Counted from the stretch's first letter, positions 1 to 6,391 are shown. The stretch is DNA of 17,063 nt from JBAWVR01 sp964583845 (GCA_964583845.1 CAZOXG010000021.1:1-17063); one strand, 5' to 3'. Translations and numbers: made by a program. Notes: generated by a model from the letters alone, not told the origin.

Positions 1-54
1 AACCCCGATTTAAGCCTTGAGAAGGCTCTGTCCTAACCGTTAGACGATAGGGCC
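1..54 (-). tRNA. tRNA-Glu (anticodon CTC), 3' part cut off by the window edge
   Basis: Read on the minus strand from position 54, the sequence begins GGCCCTA (5' acceptor strand). It continues with a D arm containing CTAACGGTTAG and a 5-bp anticodon stem, GAGCC/GGCTT, around the 7-base loop TTCTCAA. Loop positions 34-36 are CTC, which reads the Glu codon GAG. The start of the T arm (GGGGTT) is at the window edge, so the T loop and 3' acceptor strand lie outside. An extended -10-like TGATAATAT (66-58) sits just upstream, but its predicted start falls almost on the first tRNA base, so it is only a weak promoter candidate. Confidence 0.85.
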
Positions 55-117
55 AATATATTATCAATTTTACAAACCTAATCTCACCTCAACTTTCATC
101 CTTATAGTCTTTTCGAC

Positions 118-165
118 GGCCCTATCCTAACGTTAGACCTGTCAGCGCAGGCTGGTGATAGGGCC
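118..165. repeat. 48-nt tRNA-Glu-derived palindrome (tRNA-like remnant)
   Basis: The ends GGCCCTATC (118-126) and GATAGGGCC (157-165) are perfect inverted repeats and match the 5' end of the neighbouring tRNA-Glu. Next to the left arm is CTAACGTTAG, the tRNA D arm minus one base. The middle holds CCTG/CAGG around six bases. It therefore has acceptor-, D- and anticodon-arm-like pieces but no T arm, so it is not a normal tRNA. Relative to tRNA-Glu it looks like a partial copy with about 17 extra bases inserted. No U-tract follows on either strand, so it is not a standard terminator. Confidence 0.55.
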
Positions 166-230
166 ATATTTTATAAGCAACATAAGAATACCAAATTCTG
201 TGATTTAGTAAAGCTGATTAATGTAATATA

Positions 231-926
231 TTATTTCATCCCTATCCAGGCAATCATTGATTCAACCGGCTCAGGCCTATCTCTACGATATGAAAAATAT
301 TTTTCTTTTTCACAATATGTACACTCATTACTTGAGGTTATATTTTGAGAAGTTATACCAGTTTCTAACAGTTGTTCCTTAATCATCGATAATAAATCAA
401 CTGTCGTTATGCCAGAGTTTCTAATTACAAACTTTTCATTAAACTGAGACAATACATCTTCTTTGACCTCAAAATGACACTTTTGCAAATGCGGTCCAAC
501 ATAAGCAGAAATATCGGAAGGTTTTGTTCCAAAATTCGAAACCATCTTCTCGACTAAAGCTTTCGAAATATTCTTTACTACCCCACGCCAGCCAGCATGG
601 GATATACCGACCACTTCTTTAGTCTCGTCGAAAAAGTATATCGGAATACAATCAGCGTTTGTAACAGTCAAAAATATGTTTTTTTTATTAGTAATCAAAC
701 CATCGGTTTCCAACATAACTTTACCCATATCTTTTTCATCTACTACTAACACTTTGGTTCCGTGCACCAAACCTGATAAAACAATATTATCAGTACTTAT
801 ATTATTCAAACTAAAATAGTCTTTTCTATTTTGTGCACATCGTTCGTCTAAAATAGGCAATCTTAGATTCATCGCCCCATCTTTCTTTTCTGATATTCCA
901 AATGCTATTTTATTAACATTAAACAT
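231..926 (-). CDS. pgeF: PgeF/YfiH-family laccase-domain protein (COG1496)
   Basis: 231 residues, a usual length for the YfiH/LACC1 family (older label: polyphenol oxidase, DUF152). Known members act in the cytoplasm as purine-nucleoside-active enzymes or, in E. coli, as a peptidoglycan editing factor that prevents misincorporation of L-Ser in place of L-Ala. The three conserved metal-site residues are visible: His55 in GLVHGTKV, Cys93 in NADCIPI and His110 in SHAGWRG. A second family motif, YVGPHLQKCHFEV, lies at about 142-154. The ATG start at 926 gives the normal FGIS-type N-terminus; no good Shine-Dalgarno precedes it, as for many genes here. It is transcribed alone, downstream of the terminator at 1117-1155. 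Family is certain; physiological substrate is not. Confidence 0.92.
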   Translation of the reverse strand: MFNVNKIAFGISEKKDGAMNLRLPILDERCAQNRKDYFSLNNISTDNIVLSGLVHGTKVLVVDEKDMGKVMLETDGLITNKKNIFLTVTNADCIPIYFFDETKEVVGISHAGWRGVVKNISKALVEKMVSNFGTKPSDISAYVGPHLQKCHFEVKEDVLSQFNEKFVIRNSGITTVDLLSMIKEQLLETGITSQNITSSNECTYCEKEKYFSYRRDRPEPVESMIAWIGMK

Positions 927-967
927 ATTTGTTAGCTTATCATATTTTCAATATGTTTTAAATAAAA

Positions 968-1051
968 GGTATTAAACCCCAGAGCAAGCTCTAGACTCAA
1001 GATGATTCGAAGACTCACCTTTGTCGCAGCAAGCTGCGAGATATTAATACC
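968..1051. repeat. Compound palindromic element, REP/MITE-like
   Basis: An outer 8-bp stem GGTATTAA (968-975)/TTAATACC (1044-1051) encloses two perfect hairpins that share an AA loop: AGAGC-AA-GCTCT (981-992) and TCGCAGC-AA-GCTGCGA (1024-1039). On the minus strand the right side ends in TTAATACC then TTTTATTT, so it could act as a terminator, but no gene immediately upstream on that strand needs one. The layered palindromes resemble REP sequences mobilised by RAYT (IS200/IS605-like) transposases. No transposase is in the window, so this is an inference from shape. Confidence 0.5.
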
Positions 1052-1057
1052 TTGTAG

Positions 1058-1119
1058 TTTGACTTCGACTCGGACGATGTGAAAGAGATTACTCTTTCAC
1101 TCGCTCCTCGCTAGTCAAA
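1058..1119. repeat. Nested inverted repeat with perfect 9-bp hairpin
   Basis: GTGAAAGAG (1079-1087)-ATTA-CTCTTTCAC (1092-1100) is a perfect 9-bp stem with a 4-base loop. It is framed by a second pair, TTTGACT (1058-1064) and AGTCAAA (1113-1119). It lies between the REP-like element and the leu terminator, in the only space available for a pgeF promoter. Its role is unknown. Confidence 0.5.
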
Positions 1120-1155
1120 ATAAAAAGTGCTACCTCGGAGTCCGAGATAGCACTT
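1117..1155 (-). terminator. Rho-independent terminator of the leuCD-leuB operon
   Basis: The minus-strand RNA forms a 14-bp stem (1155-1142 with 1138-1125) with a 3-base loop, followed by UUUUUAUUUU. Position 1133/1147 is a G-U wobble only in the minus-strand RNA and a C-A mismatch in the plus strand, which fixes the direction. It lies 24 nt past the leuB stop. Confidence 0.9.
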
Positions 1156-1178
1156 GTCGTGCGTTATTGCACAAATTT

Positions 1179-2354
1179 TCAGAGAGACTGGAGAATCAAC
1201 TTCCCCATTGCTTTGGTGCCGAGCACCATATTGGGATTGGTTTTGTTGTCACCAGCCAACATGTCGCCAGTACGATATCCAGAGGTCAGAACCAAACGAA
1301 CGGTATCCTCAATGGCTTTTGCGCCATTGACTGCACCAAGGTGCCGAAGCATCATGGCAGCAGTGAGAATGCGCCCGATAGGATTGGCCTTGTCCTGACC
1401 AGCCAAGGTCGGAGCCGTTCCAGCCCCGCTTTCAAACATTGCCGCATTCGTATCGGGATTGATCGCAGAACTGCACATCATCCCCATACTGCCGAGAGCC
1501 GCGGCGGCGCCATCCGAAAGAATGTCGCCATGTTCGTTACCGCAAGCGATAACTCCGTGGAGCTTCGCCGGGGTAAAGAGCAGTGCGTTGGCCGAATCAA
1601 CCAACTGGTGCGTGAGTGGAACATCGGGAAATTCTTCCTTCCCGATTTTCGTGACGATCTTCCGCCAGAATTCATACCGCGCCATCACGTTCGCCTTGTC
1701 CACGGAAATGAGGGGCAAGCCCGCATTTCGCGCGTAAGTGAACGCCGCCCGGAAATATTTCTCGACGGTTCCCCGGTTGTAATACGCCAAATCAGAAATC
1801 ATCGACTCCTTCCCATCCACATCTTTCTTGGGTTTCATCAGGATGTAATGCTTGACCCAGTTCGCAACCACAGGCTCCAAATCCTGACTGCCGAAGTAAC
1901 TGTCCTCCAGCAAGTAACGGATCCAGATCTGTTGAACCCCCTCGTCGGGAATCGTTTCCGGTCGGACATTGGCCAAATGCGCCAACTCCTTGTAGTAGAT
2001 CATCGGGCGAAAATTGAGCAAGAGACCCATTTTTTTGCGCAAAGCCAAAAGGCAACGCGCTTCGGGTTTCATCTCGGGCTTTTCCTTGCCGATAGTGTTG
2101 TCCCATTTGGGATCACCCACACCACCAAAGAAAACGGTCCCGATCTCCAACGCCGTCTTCAGCGAATTCGCCGGCAGAGTGTCACCATACTTTTCGTACG
2201 CATTCCACCCCATCGGAGTCTTCTTGAATACGATATCAAGGCCGTCCTTTTTTGCCGCCGCTTTTGCGATTGCACAAGCAACCGCCATCATCTCCGGTCC
2301 GGAGCCATCTCCAAGCACCAAAGCGACTGTCACCGTTTTCATTTTCTTCATCAT
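1179..2354 (-). CDS. leuB: 3-isopropylmalate dehydrogenase-like protein (LeuB, isocitrate/isopropylmalate dehydrogenase family)
   Basis: 391 residues. The family oxidatively decarboxylates a 2R,3S-hydroxyacid with NAD(P)+ and a divalent metal; LeuB does this on 3-isopropylmalate in leucine synthesis. The LeuB-type substrate arginines fit: Arg106 in LLALRKKMG, Arg116 in NFRP and Arg146, with Tyr153 in SYFG. Catalytic Lys220 (SVDKANV), Asp253 (LVDSAN), Asp277 and Asp281 (GDILSD) are present. An isocitrate dehydrogenase would carry different phosphate-site residues before the first arginine. Odd: the usual adenine-side HGSAPD is AGTAPT (311-316), losing the His and the Asp. The start at 2354 is set by GGAGG eight bases upstream. 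It is the second gene of the operon after LeuCD, 69 nt downstream. The GC content is far above neighbouring genes (36 of 60 bases at 1681-1740), suggesting transfer. Substrate could differ from isopropylmalate. Confidence 0.85.
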   Translation of the reverse strand: MMKKMKTVTVALVLGDGSGPEMMAVACAIAKAAAKKDGLDIVFKKTPMGWNAYEKYGDTLPANSLKTALEIGTVFFGGVGDPKWDNTIGKEKPEMKPEARCLLALRKKMGLLLNFRPMIYYKELAHLANVRPETIPDEGVQQIWIRYLLEDSYFGSQDLEPVVANWVKHYILMKPKKDVDGKESMISDLAYYNRGTVEKYFRAAFTYARNAGLPLISVDKANVMARYEFWRKIVTKIGKEEFPDVPLTHQLVDSANALLFTPAKLHGVIACGNEHGDILSDGAAAALGSMGMMCSSAINPDTNAAMFESGAGTAPTLAGQDKANPIGRILTAAMMLRHLGAVNGAKAIEDTVRLVLTSGYRTGDMLAGDNKTNPNMVLGTKAMGKLILQSL

Positions 2355-2385
2355 GTGAGAATCCTCCGTTTTTTTGAGTTTTGGT

Positions 2386-2415
2386 CCGCGGGTCGGTTAT
2401 TGTCCCGACCCGCGG
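2386..2415. other. Intercistronic GC-rich hairpin between leuCD and leuB
   Basis: A perfect 11-bp stem, CCGCGGGTCGG (2386-2396)/CCGACCCGCGG (2405-2415), has an 8-base loop and begins 8 nt after the leuCD stop codon. The minus-strand RNA continues with an A-rich stretch to the leuB Shine-Dalgarno rather than a U-tract. It is therefore more likely an mRNA-stability or processing element that sets the leuCD:leuB ratio than a terminator. Confidence 0.6.
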
Positions 2416-2423
2416 AAACCTAT

Positions 2424-4373
2424 TTACAGCGAACCTGCATCTTGCAGTTCTGCCGCCATCTTCACCATCACACCAACACTTCCGCCGTTGCGAATGAGGT
2501 CTTTCTGGTAGTCGGAGAGTTTAAACTCCGCCACTTGACCATTCCATTTCACAACACCATTCTCCCAATCAACTTCAATCGACACTGGTTTCTCCATAAA
2601 GAGATGGTCGACGATGTTTTTCGGAAGAGTGATTGGCAATAATCCGTTCGCAAACATATTGTTTTCAAAAATGCGGGCAAAACTCGGAGCAATGACGCAC
2701 CGAATACCAGCACCTTCAAGCGCCCAGGGCGCATGTTCACGCGACGAACCACAGCCAAAATTTTCACCGGCCACCAAAATCTGCGACTTGTAAATCGCAG
2801 GGCGGTCTTCCGGTGAAATCGGAGCGTCTTCCAGACAGTGTTTGCCGAATTCCTCCTTCTGTGTTTCGGTCAAATACTTGGCCGGAATGATTTGATCGGT
2901 GTCCACATTGCACTCGGGCAAATAGAACACCTGGCCAGAAAAGTTCTTCACCTGCCCCACACCAAAGTGCGAAAGCAGTTTGTTATAATCCGGCGCTTGC
3001 AAAGACCCATCCTTCCAGTCGGTAAACGAACTGAGACACTGAATCGGGCTGAGGTTAAGTTTGAGGGCAATCTCTTTACCAAGACCAATGCTCGGTTCTG
3101 AAATCACACCACTTATCGCAGTCAGAGCCGCCGTTGCCGGCGACGCCAAATGCACCATACCACCCTTGCCCATGCGACCCGGGAAATTTCGGTTCGTCGT
3201 CGAAACGCAAACTTCACCCGGAGCAATCACGCCACAGCTCATACCGAGACAAGCACCACAAGTCGGACCGCTCACAAAGCATCCCGCTTCCAAGAAAACT
3301 TTGATCAGACCCTCTTCGAGCGCCAACCCATAAATGTGCTGAGTGGCCGGAACAATCACACAACGAACATCGTCCGCTATGCGTTTTCCCACCATGACAT
3401 TCGCCGCAATCCGCAGGTCCTCGAGGCGCCCGTTGGTACAGGAACCAATGTAAACCTGATTGACCTTTTTCCCGCCCAGTTCCGATACCTTGACCACATC
3501 GCCAGGCGTGTAGTTGTTGGTGATAACCGGAACCAAATCCGAAACGTCAATCACGACTGTTTGGTCATAGACTGCGTCCGGATCGCTGTTGAAATACGCA
3601 CCACCCACATCATACCTGCCGTCTGAGGTCAGGCACTTGTCGATGTAGTACTTGTATTTCGACCCGAGATAATCCATGGTGGTTTGATCCACCATCACCA
3701 TCCCGGAAGTTGCGCCAGATTCAACTGCCATGTTGGTCATGGTCATCCGACTCTCCATACTCATCTCACCGATGACAGGACCGCCGAACTCCAATACCGC
3801 ATTGGTAGCACCCTTCACGCCAATCTTGTGGATCAGCGTCAGGATCAAATCTTTCGCATAGACATTTGCTGGCAGTTTACCGACAAAATTTACGCGAATA
3901 ACTTTTTGAGGTGGACAAACCCAGAGGCCGGTGATAATACCGATCTCCACTTCCGTCGTCCCTACACCTGCCGTCACTGCGCAAAATGCGCCGTGAGTGC
4001 AGGTATGGCTGTCACCCATGATTCCGATATGGCCCGGACGAATCCAGCCCTTTTCAGGAATAATGGCATGACAAACACCGTTGCGACCAACATCGAGAAA
4101 CTCAATGCAGTGCTCTTTGCTCCACTCGCGAACCATTTGACCTTGGATGGCCGAAGCCGTATCCTTGGCCGGATTCACGTGATCAATCATTGTCTTCACC
4201 TTGTTCGGATTGAAGACGACATCACAACCACGAATCCGTGCATCGAGGATGGCGTTTGGGGTCGTAATTTCATGTCCCCAGACCCAATCCAGTTTGAGAA
4301 CCATCCGGCCGTCCGGCAAAGTCCTCACAAGATGATTTTCCACGATTTTTCGAAACGCTGTTTTTCCACTCAT
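2424..4373 (-). CDS. leuCD: Single-chain 3-isopropylmalate dehydratase (LeuC-LeuD fusion)
   Basis: 649 residues: a LeuC-type aconitase domain (about 1-430), a linker (about 430-475) and a LeuD swivel domain (about 476-649). The enzyme isomerises 2- to 3-isopropylmalate with a [4Fe-4S] cluster. Cluster ligands are Cys312 (GSCTNGR), Cys372 and Cys375 (TCGAC). The LeuC signature DSHTCTHGAF is at 121-130. LeuD signatures are CNVDTDQIIPAKYL (488-501) and FGCGSSREHAPWAL (539-552). Single-chain bacterial aconitases of similar length have NITTDHIMPAG-like and YGQGSSREHAAL-like motifs instead, so a leucine-type or homoaconitase-like enzyme fits better. LeuC and LeuD are usually separate subunits in bacteria; the fused order here matches fungal Leu1. 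The start is supported by AGGAG about 10 nt upstream. GC-rich relative to the genome, first gene of the operon with leuB. No leuA is in the window. Confidence 0.88.
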   Translation of the reverse strand: MSGKTAFRKIVENHLVRTLPDGRMVLKLDWVWGHEITTPNAILDARIRGCDVVFNPNKVKTMIDHVNPAKDTASAIQGQMVREWSKEHCIEFLDVGRNGVCHAIIPEKGWIRPGHIGIMGDSHTCTHGAFCAVTAGVGTTEVEIGIITGLWVCPPQKVIRVNFVGKLPANVYAKDLILTLIHKIGVKGATNAVLEFGGPVIGEMSMESRMTMTNMAVESGATSGMVMVDQTTMDYLGSKYKYYIDKCLTSDGRYDVGGAYFNSDPDAVYDQTVVIDVSDLVPVITNNYTPGDVVKVSELGGKKVNQVYIGSCTNGRLEDLRIAANVMVGKRIADDVRCVIVPATQHIYGLALEEGLIKVFLEAGCFVSGPTCGACLGMSCGVIAPGEVCVSTTNRNFPGRMGKGGMVHLASPATAALTAISGVISEPSIGLGKEIALKLNLSPIQCLSSFTDWKDGSLQAPDYNKLLSHFGVGQVKNFSGQVFYLPECNVDTDQIIPAKYLTETQKEEFGKHCLEDAPISPEDRPAIYKSQILVAGENFGCGSSREHAPWALEGAGIRCVIAPSFARIFENNMFANGLLPITLPKNIVDHLFMEKPVSIEVDWENGVVKWNGQVAEFKLSDYQKDLIRNGGSVGVMVKMAAELQDAGSL

Positions 4374-4400
4374 TTTCTCTTTCTCCTTCTCTCTGTTTTT

Positions 4401-4414
4401 GACTCTTTAGAGTC
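4401..4414. other. Hairpin next to the leuCD ribosome-binding site
   Basis: GACTCT-TT-AGAGTC is a perfect 6-bp stem with a 2-base loop, about 17 nt before the leuCD Shine-Dalgarno AAGGAG. No U-run follows on the minus strand. Function unknown; a leader structure is possible. Confidence 0.35.
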
Positions 4415-4434
4415 GTTTGTAACGAACAAGAAAA

Positions 4435-4449
4435 CTAGGCACTGCCTAG
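4435..4449 (-). terminator. Small terminator/attenuator-like hairpin upstream of leuCD
   Basis: The minus strand reads CTAGGC-AGT-GCCTAG (4449-4435) followed by TTTTCTTG. The stem is short at 6 bp but GC-containing and followed by a U-rich run; the plus strand lacks one. It may end the Nudix/deoxyribosyltransferase-like operon. Because a candidate promoter lies upstream of it (4467-4504), it could instead act as an attenuator for leuCD. Confidence 0.5.
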
Positions 4450-4466
4450 ATAATAATCTGTTTCAT
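4446..4466 (-). other. Possible leader peptide M-K-Q-I-I-I before leuCD
   Basis: A six-codon frame begins ATG at 4466 and has three consecutive Ile codons (ATT ATT ATC), then TAG at 4448-4446, which lies in the 5' arm of the hairpin at 4449-4435. This is the geometry of branched-chain amino-acid attenuators. There is no clear Shine-Dalgarno, and so short a frame can arise by chance. Confidence 0.25.
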
Positions 4467-4504
4467 ACTTTACTGAATTTATAGCCTTAAGTCAACGAAG
4501 TCAA
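4467..4504 (-). promoter_or_regulatory. Candidate leuCD promoter
   Basis: The minus strand carries two tandem -35-like TTGACT copies (4504-4499 and 4495-4490). The second is 17 nt from TAAAGT (4472-4467); the first is 15 nt from TATAAA (4483-4478). The TATAAA option would place the start site just before the short Ile frame. Both lie upstream of the small hairpin at 4435-4449. Confidence 0.4.
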
Positions 4505-4543
4505 CGTAAAAACACCACCGCAATAACATTTTACTGGGATTAA

Positions 4544-5005
4544 CTATTTAGAAATTTTTTTTAGATTTCCCTCCAAAATCACAGGTAGCATAGCTTCTAA
4601 TTCCTCAAGGTAAGTAACTGATTTAGGTAATGGATTTAAAACATAAATTTTCTTACCGAAATGTAAGGCCAGGGCCATCTCAGCTAAAACCGCTCCGCCA
4701 ATATAACCAAGCACACCATTTTTTTCATAATTTAACACTAAAACAATATCTCCTTTTGTGATTTTGTTAAAGTGATGTTTAGTTAAAAAAGTTTTTTTCT
4801 TGTAGTCGTTCGGATTCTTGTACCAAGTCTTATAAGTTTCCACTCTAAAGTCGCCACTTCTTTTCATCTTTCCAGCTGTTAAGGGAATAGTAACCTTAAA
4901 ACCCATTTTCTTGAGTTCTTTTTCCACTTCCAAAACTTGCTTGTAAAAAGCGGCACTGGAGCAAATTACAATATCTTTTTTCTTACTTGAAGTAACTTCC
5001 TTCAT
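4544..5005 (-). CDS. Nucleoside 2-deoxyribosyltransferase-like protein, second tandem copy
   Basis: 153 residues with a Rossmann-like start (strand DIVICSS at 11-17, helix) and a C-terminal block GYIGGAVLAEMALALHFGKK (100-119) then IYVLNP. That block resembles the GxxxE-hG-hA region of the nucleoside deoxyribosyltransferase family (PF05014), in which the Glu is the nucleophile; here it would be Glu109. Family enzymes exchange the base of a deoxynucleoside or hydrolyse (deoxy)nucleotides. It is paralogous to the gene just upstream: same length, same SxxFYK start and same C-terminal block. One nt separates that gene's TAA from this ATG (TAATATG), implying translational coupling. Last gene of the operon. 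The family call rests on motif resemblance; substrate unknown. Confidence 0.6.
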   Translation of the reverse strand: MKEVTSSKKKDIVICSSAAFYKQVLEVEKELKKMGFKVTIPLTAGKMKRSGDFRVETYKTWYKNPNDYKKKTFLTKHHFNKITKGDIVLVLNYEKNGVLGYIGGAVLAEMALALHFGKKIYVLNPLPKSVTYLEELEAMLPVILEGNLKKISK

Positions 5006-5006
5006 A

Positions 5007-5468
5007 TTAGATTTTATTTAAATCACCGTCAATAAATATCGGTTTAGTTGCCAAAATTTCTGATCTATATAAAAGCTCATCAGAAACAGGGTTAAGAATA
5101 TATACAATCTTACCTAGGAAAAAAGCAACACCGATCTCTATCAGGGTATTACCACCAACATAACCCTGAATTCCTCTCTTTTCATTATTAACAATCAAAA
5201 CAGCATCCGCCCAGTCTATTTTATCAAAATGCATTTTCATGGCACCACCCTTAACGTTCCACACCTTGTGATCAATTGGAAAAGAGTTCATTCCGCCATG
5301 TTCTCTTACATATTCGTCAAAATACACTTTTTTATCGCCTGTAATTTCCTTAGAAATTTCAAACTCTAATTCCGGTATCTTTACCTCATGACCTAGTTTA
5401 ACAAGGATATTCTTAGCCAACTCCATTTCTTTATAAAAGCCAATACTGCCACAAATAGTTATTTTCAT
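5007..5468 (-). CDS. Nucleoside 2-deoxyribosyltransferase-like protein, first tandem copy
   Basis: 153 residues. It opens with ITICGSIGFYKEM (3-15), a loop typical of this fold after strand 1. It later has DKIDWADAVLIVNN (82-95) and GYVGGNTLIEIGVAFFLGK (102-120), then IVYILNP. The candidate nucleophile is Glu111 in the IEIGVA motif, closer to the family consensus than the downstream copy's AEMALA, so this copy is the more likely active enzyme. It lies 7 nt after the Nudix gene's stop and 1 nt before its paralogue. The neighbourhood suggests nucleotide salvage or removal of damaged nucleotides. No membrane segment or signal peptide is visible. The exact reaction cannot be read from the sequence. 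Confidence 0.65.
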   Translation of the reverse strand: MKITICGSIGFYKEMELAKNILVKLGHEVKIPELEFEISKEITGDKKVYFDEYVREHGGMNSFPIDHKVWNVKGGAMKMHFDKIDWADAVLIVNNEKRGIQGYVGGNTLIEIGVAFFLGKIVYILNPVSDELLYRSEILATKPIFIDGDLNKI

Positions 5469-5475
5469 GATTTTA

Positions 5476-5943
5476 TTATATTATCTTTAACTCTTTCAAA
5501 AATTCGTACATTACTGTTTCCAGTCCCGGATCATCATTCCAGTCTTCGTCAGCAATCTCTTTATTTAAATATTTTTCCGTTTTGTTTGCCAAGCCTTTTA
5601 TTTCCTCTAATGTGTACCAGACAGCTCTTTTAGTTTCATCTTCACTTCTTTTAAGATCACCAGAAACTTCAACCTGATATACTTTCCAATAATGCCAAGT
5701 TCCATCCTCACGGCGACATTTATTTTCTTTACGTTCTTCTAATATAAGTTCTAGACTTACAGCTTCCAGACCAACTTCTTCCTTAAGCTCTCTTACCGCC
5801 GACTCCTCAAAAGTACTATCGCCATCAATATGTCCTGCTGGCACAGCAAAACCAAAGGGAAACTTTGCCCGCTCTATTAGTAGTAATTTCCCTTCTTTCC
5901 AAACAAACATTCCCACACTTTTATGATCACAAATATTAGACAT
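5476..5943 (-). CDS. Nudix hydrolase
   Basis: 155 residues. Nudix enzymes cleave nucleoside diphosphates linked to another group (X), using Mg2+ held by the Nudix helix. The box runs from Gly37 to Leu59, with the catalytic core RELKEEVGL at 51-59 intact. The first Glu of the GX5E part is replaced by Ser43; that residue is less critical than the REUXEE core, so activity is likely. The N-terminal strand SVGMFVWKEGKLLLIER and the GFAVPAGHID turn are normal for the family. It heads a three-gene unit with two deoxyribosyltransferase-like genes and starts after the terminator at 5978-6001. No strong Shine-Dalgarno precedes the ATG. Substrate not predictable; a (d)NTP-type substrate is a guess from context. 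Confidence 0.88.
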   Translation of the reverse strand: MSNICDHKSVGMFVWKEGKLLLIERAKFPFGFAVPAGHIDGDSTFEESAVRELKEEVGLEAVSLELILEERKENKCRREDGTWHYWKVYQVEVSGDLKRSEDETKRAVWYTLEEIKGLANKTEKYLNKEIADEDWNDDPGLETVMYEFLKELKII

Positions 5944-5977
5944 ATTCTATTTTTATTACTGGTAACTTTTTACGAAC

Positions 5978-6001
5978 AAAAAACCGCGCGAGCGGTTTTT
6001 T
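5978..6001 (-). terminator. Terminator after the response regulator (shape is bidirectional)
   Basis: ACCGC-GCGA-GCGGT is flanked by A-runs on one side and T-runs on the other (5978-6001), giving a stem plus U-tract on both strands. It lies 3 nt past the response regulator's stop and ends the sensor operon before the Nudix unit. No convergent plus-strand gene uses it. Confidence 0.88.
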
Positions 6002-6004
6002 ACA

Positions 6005-6391
6005 TTAAAATCTCAATAAATCTTTAACCTTCTCAATAATAGCCTCAATAGTCCAATCAGCCTTTACCAAATAGACATAGGAACCTTGTTCCATCGCATC
6101 CGCCAAACTCTTAATATCACTTAAATTAGTTAAGAAAATCACTTTTACATCTTTACCGTCTGCCGTTTCTCTTAACTGTTTTAACATCGGCATACCATCC
6201 ATAATTGGCATAATTATATCCAATAGAATGAGTGCGGGTTTTTCCCGCAAAGCAACTTCTAAACCTTCTTTACCATTACCAGCTACTAAAACATTAAAAC
6301 CCGCCTCTGTAAGCTTGTCGCTTAGGACACCCCTCAATGGTGCTTCGTCTTCAATTATCAAGACTTTCTTATTAGTTTGTGTATCGGTCAT
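6005..6391 (-). CDS. Receiver-only response regulator (CheY-like)
   Basis: 128 residues forming one REC domain with no output domain. The acidic pair Glu14-Asp15 (IIEDE), phospho-acceptor Asp58 (LLDIIMP), Thr88 (FLTN) and Lys110 (LVKAD) are all in place, so phosphorylation by the adjacent histidine kinase is expected. A short disordered N-terminus (about 8 residues) precedes the first strand. It follows the kinase gene by 40 nt and precedes the terminator at 5978-6001, so it is the last gene of the binding protein-kinase-receiver operon. Like CheY or Spo0F it must act by protein contact or phosphotransfer; no DNA-binding partner is encoded nearby, so the output of the pathway is not visible here. 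Confidence 0.95.
   Translation of the reverse strand: MTDTQTNKKVLIIEDEAPLRGVLSDKLTEAGFNVLVAGNGKEGLEVALREKPALILLDIIMPIMDGMPMLKQLRETADGKDVKVIFLTNLSDIKSLADAMEQGSYVYLVKADWTIEAIIEKVKDLLRF

Noticed and set aside
1167..2642. Long plus-strand open frame (491 codons) across leuB
   Set aside because: It is antisense to leuB and the leuCD 3' end, whose catalytic motifs, Shine-Dalgarnos and terminator are clear. Its translation is low-complexity, His/Arg-rich and without domains; GC-rich antisense frames stay open by chance.
2424..4373. Aquifex-type single-chain aconitase
   Set aside because: Length is similar, but the swivel-domain motifs (VDTDQIIPAKYL, FGCGSSREHAPW) and DSHTCTHGAF are of the isopropylmalate dehydratase type, not aconitase.
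3684..4484. Plus-strand open frame antisense to leuCD
   Set aside because: The translation is His/Thr/Asn-rich shadow sequence with no ribosome site; leuCD on the other strand is conserved throughout.
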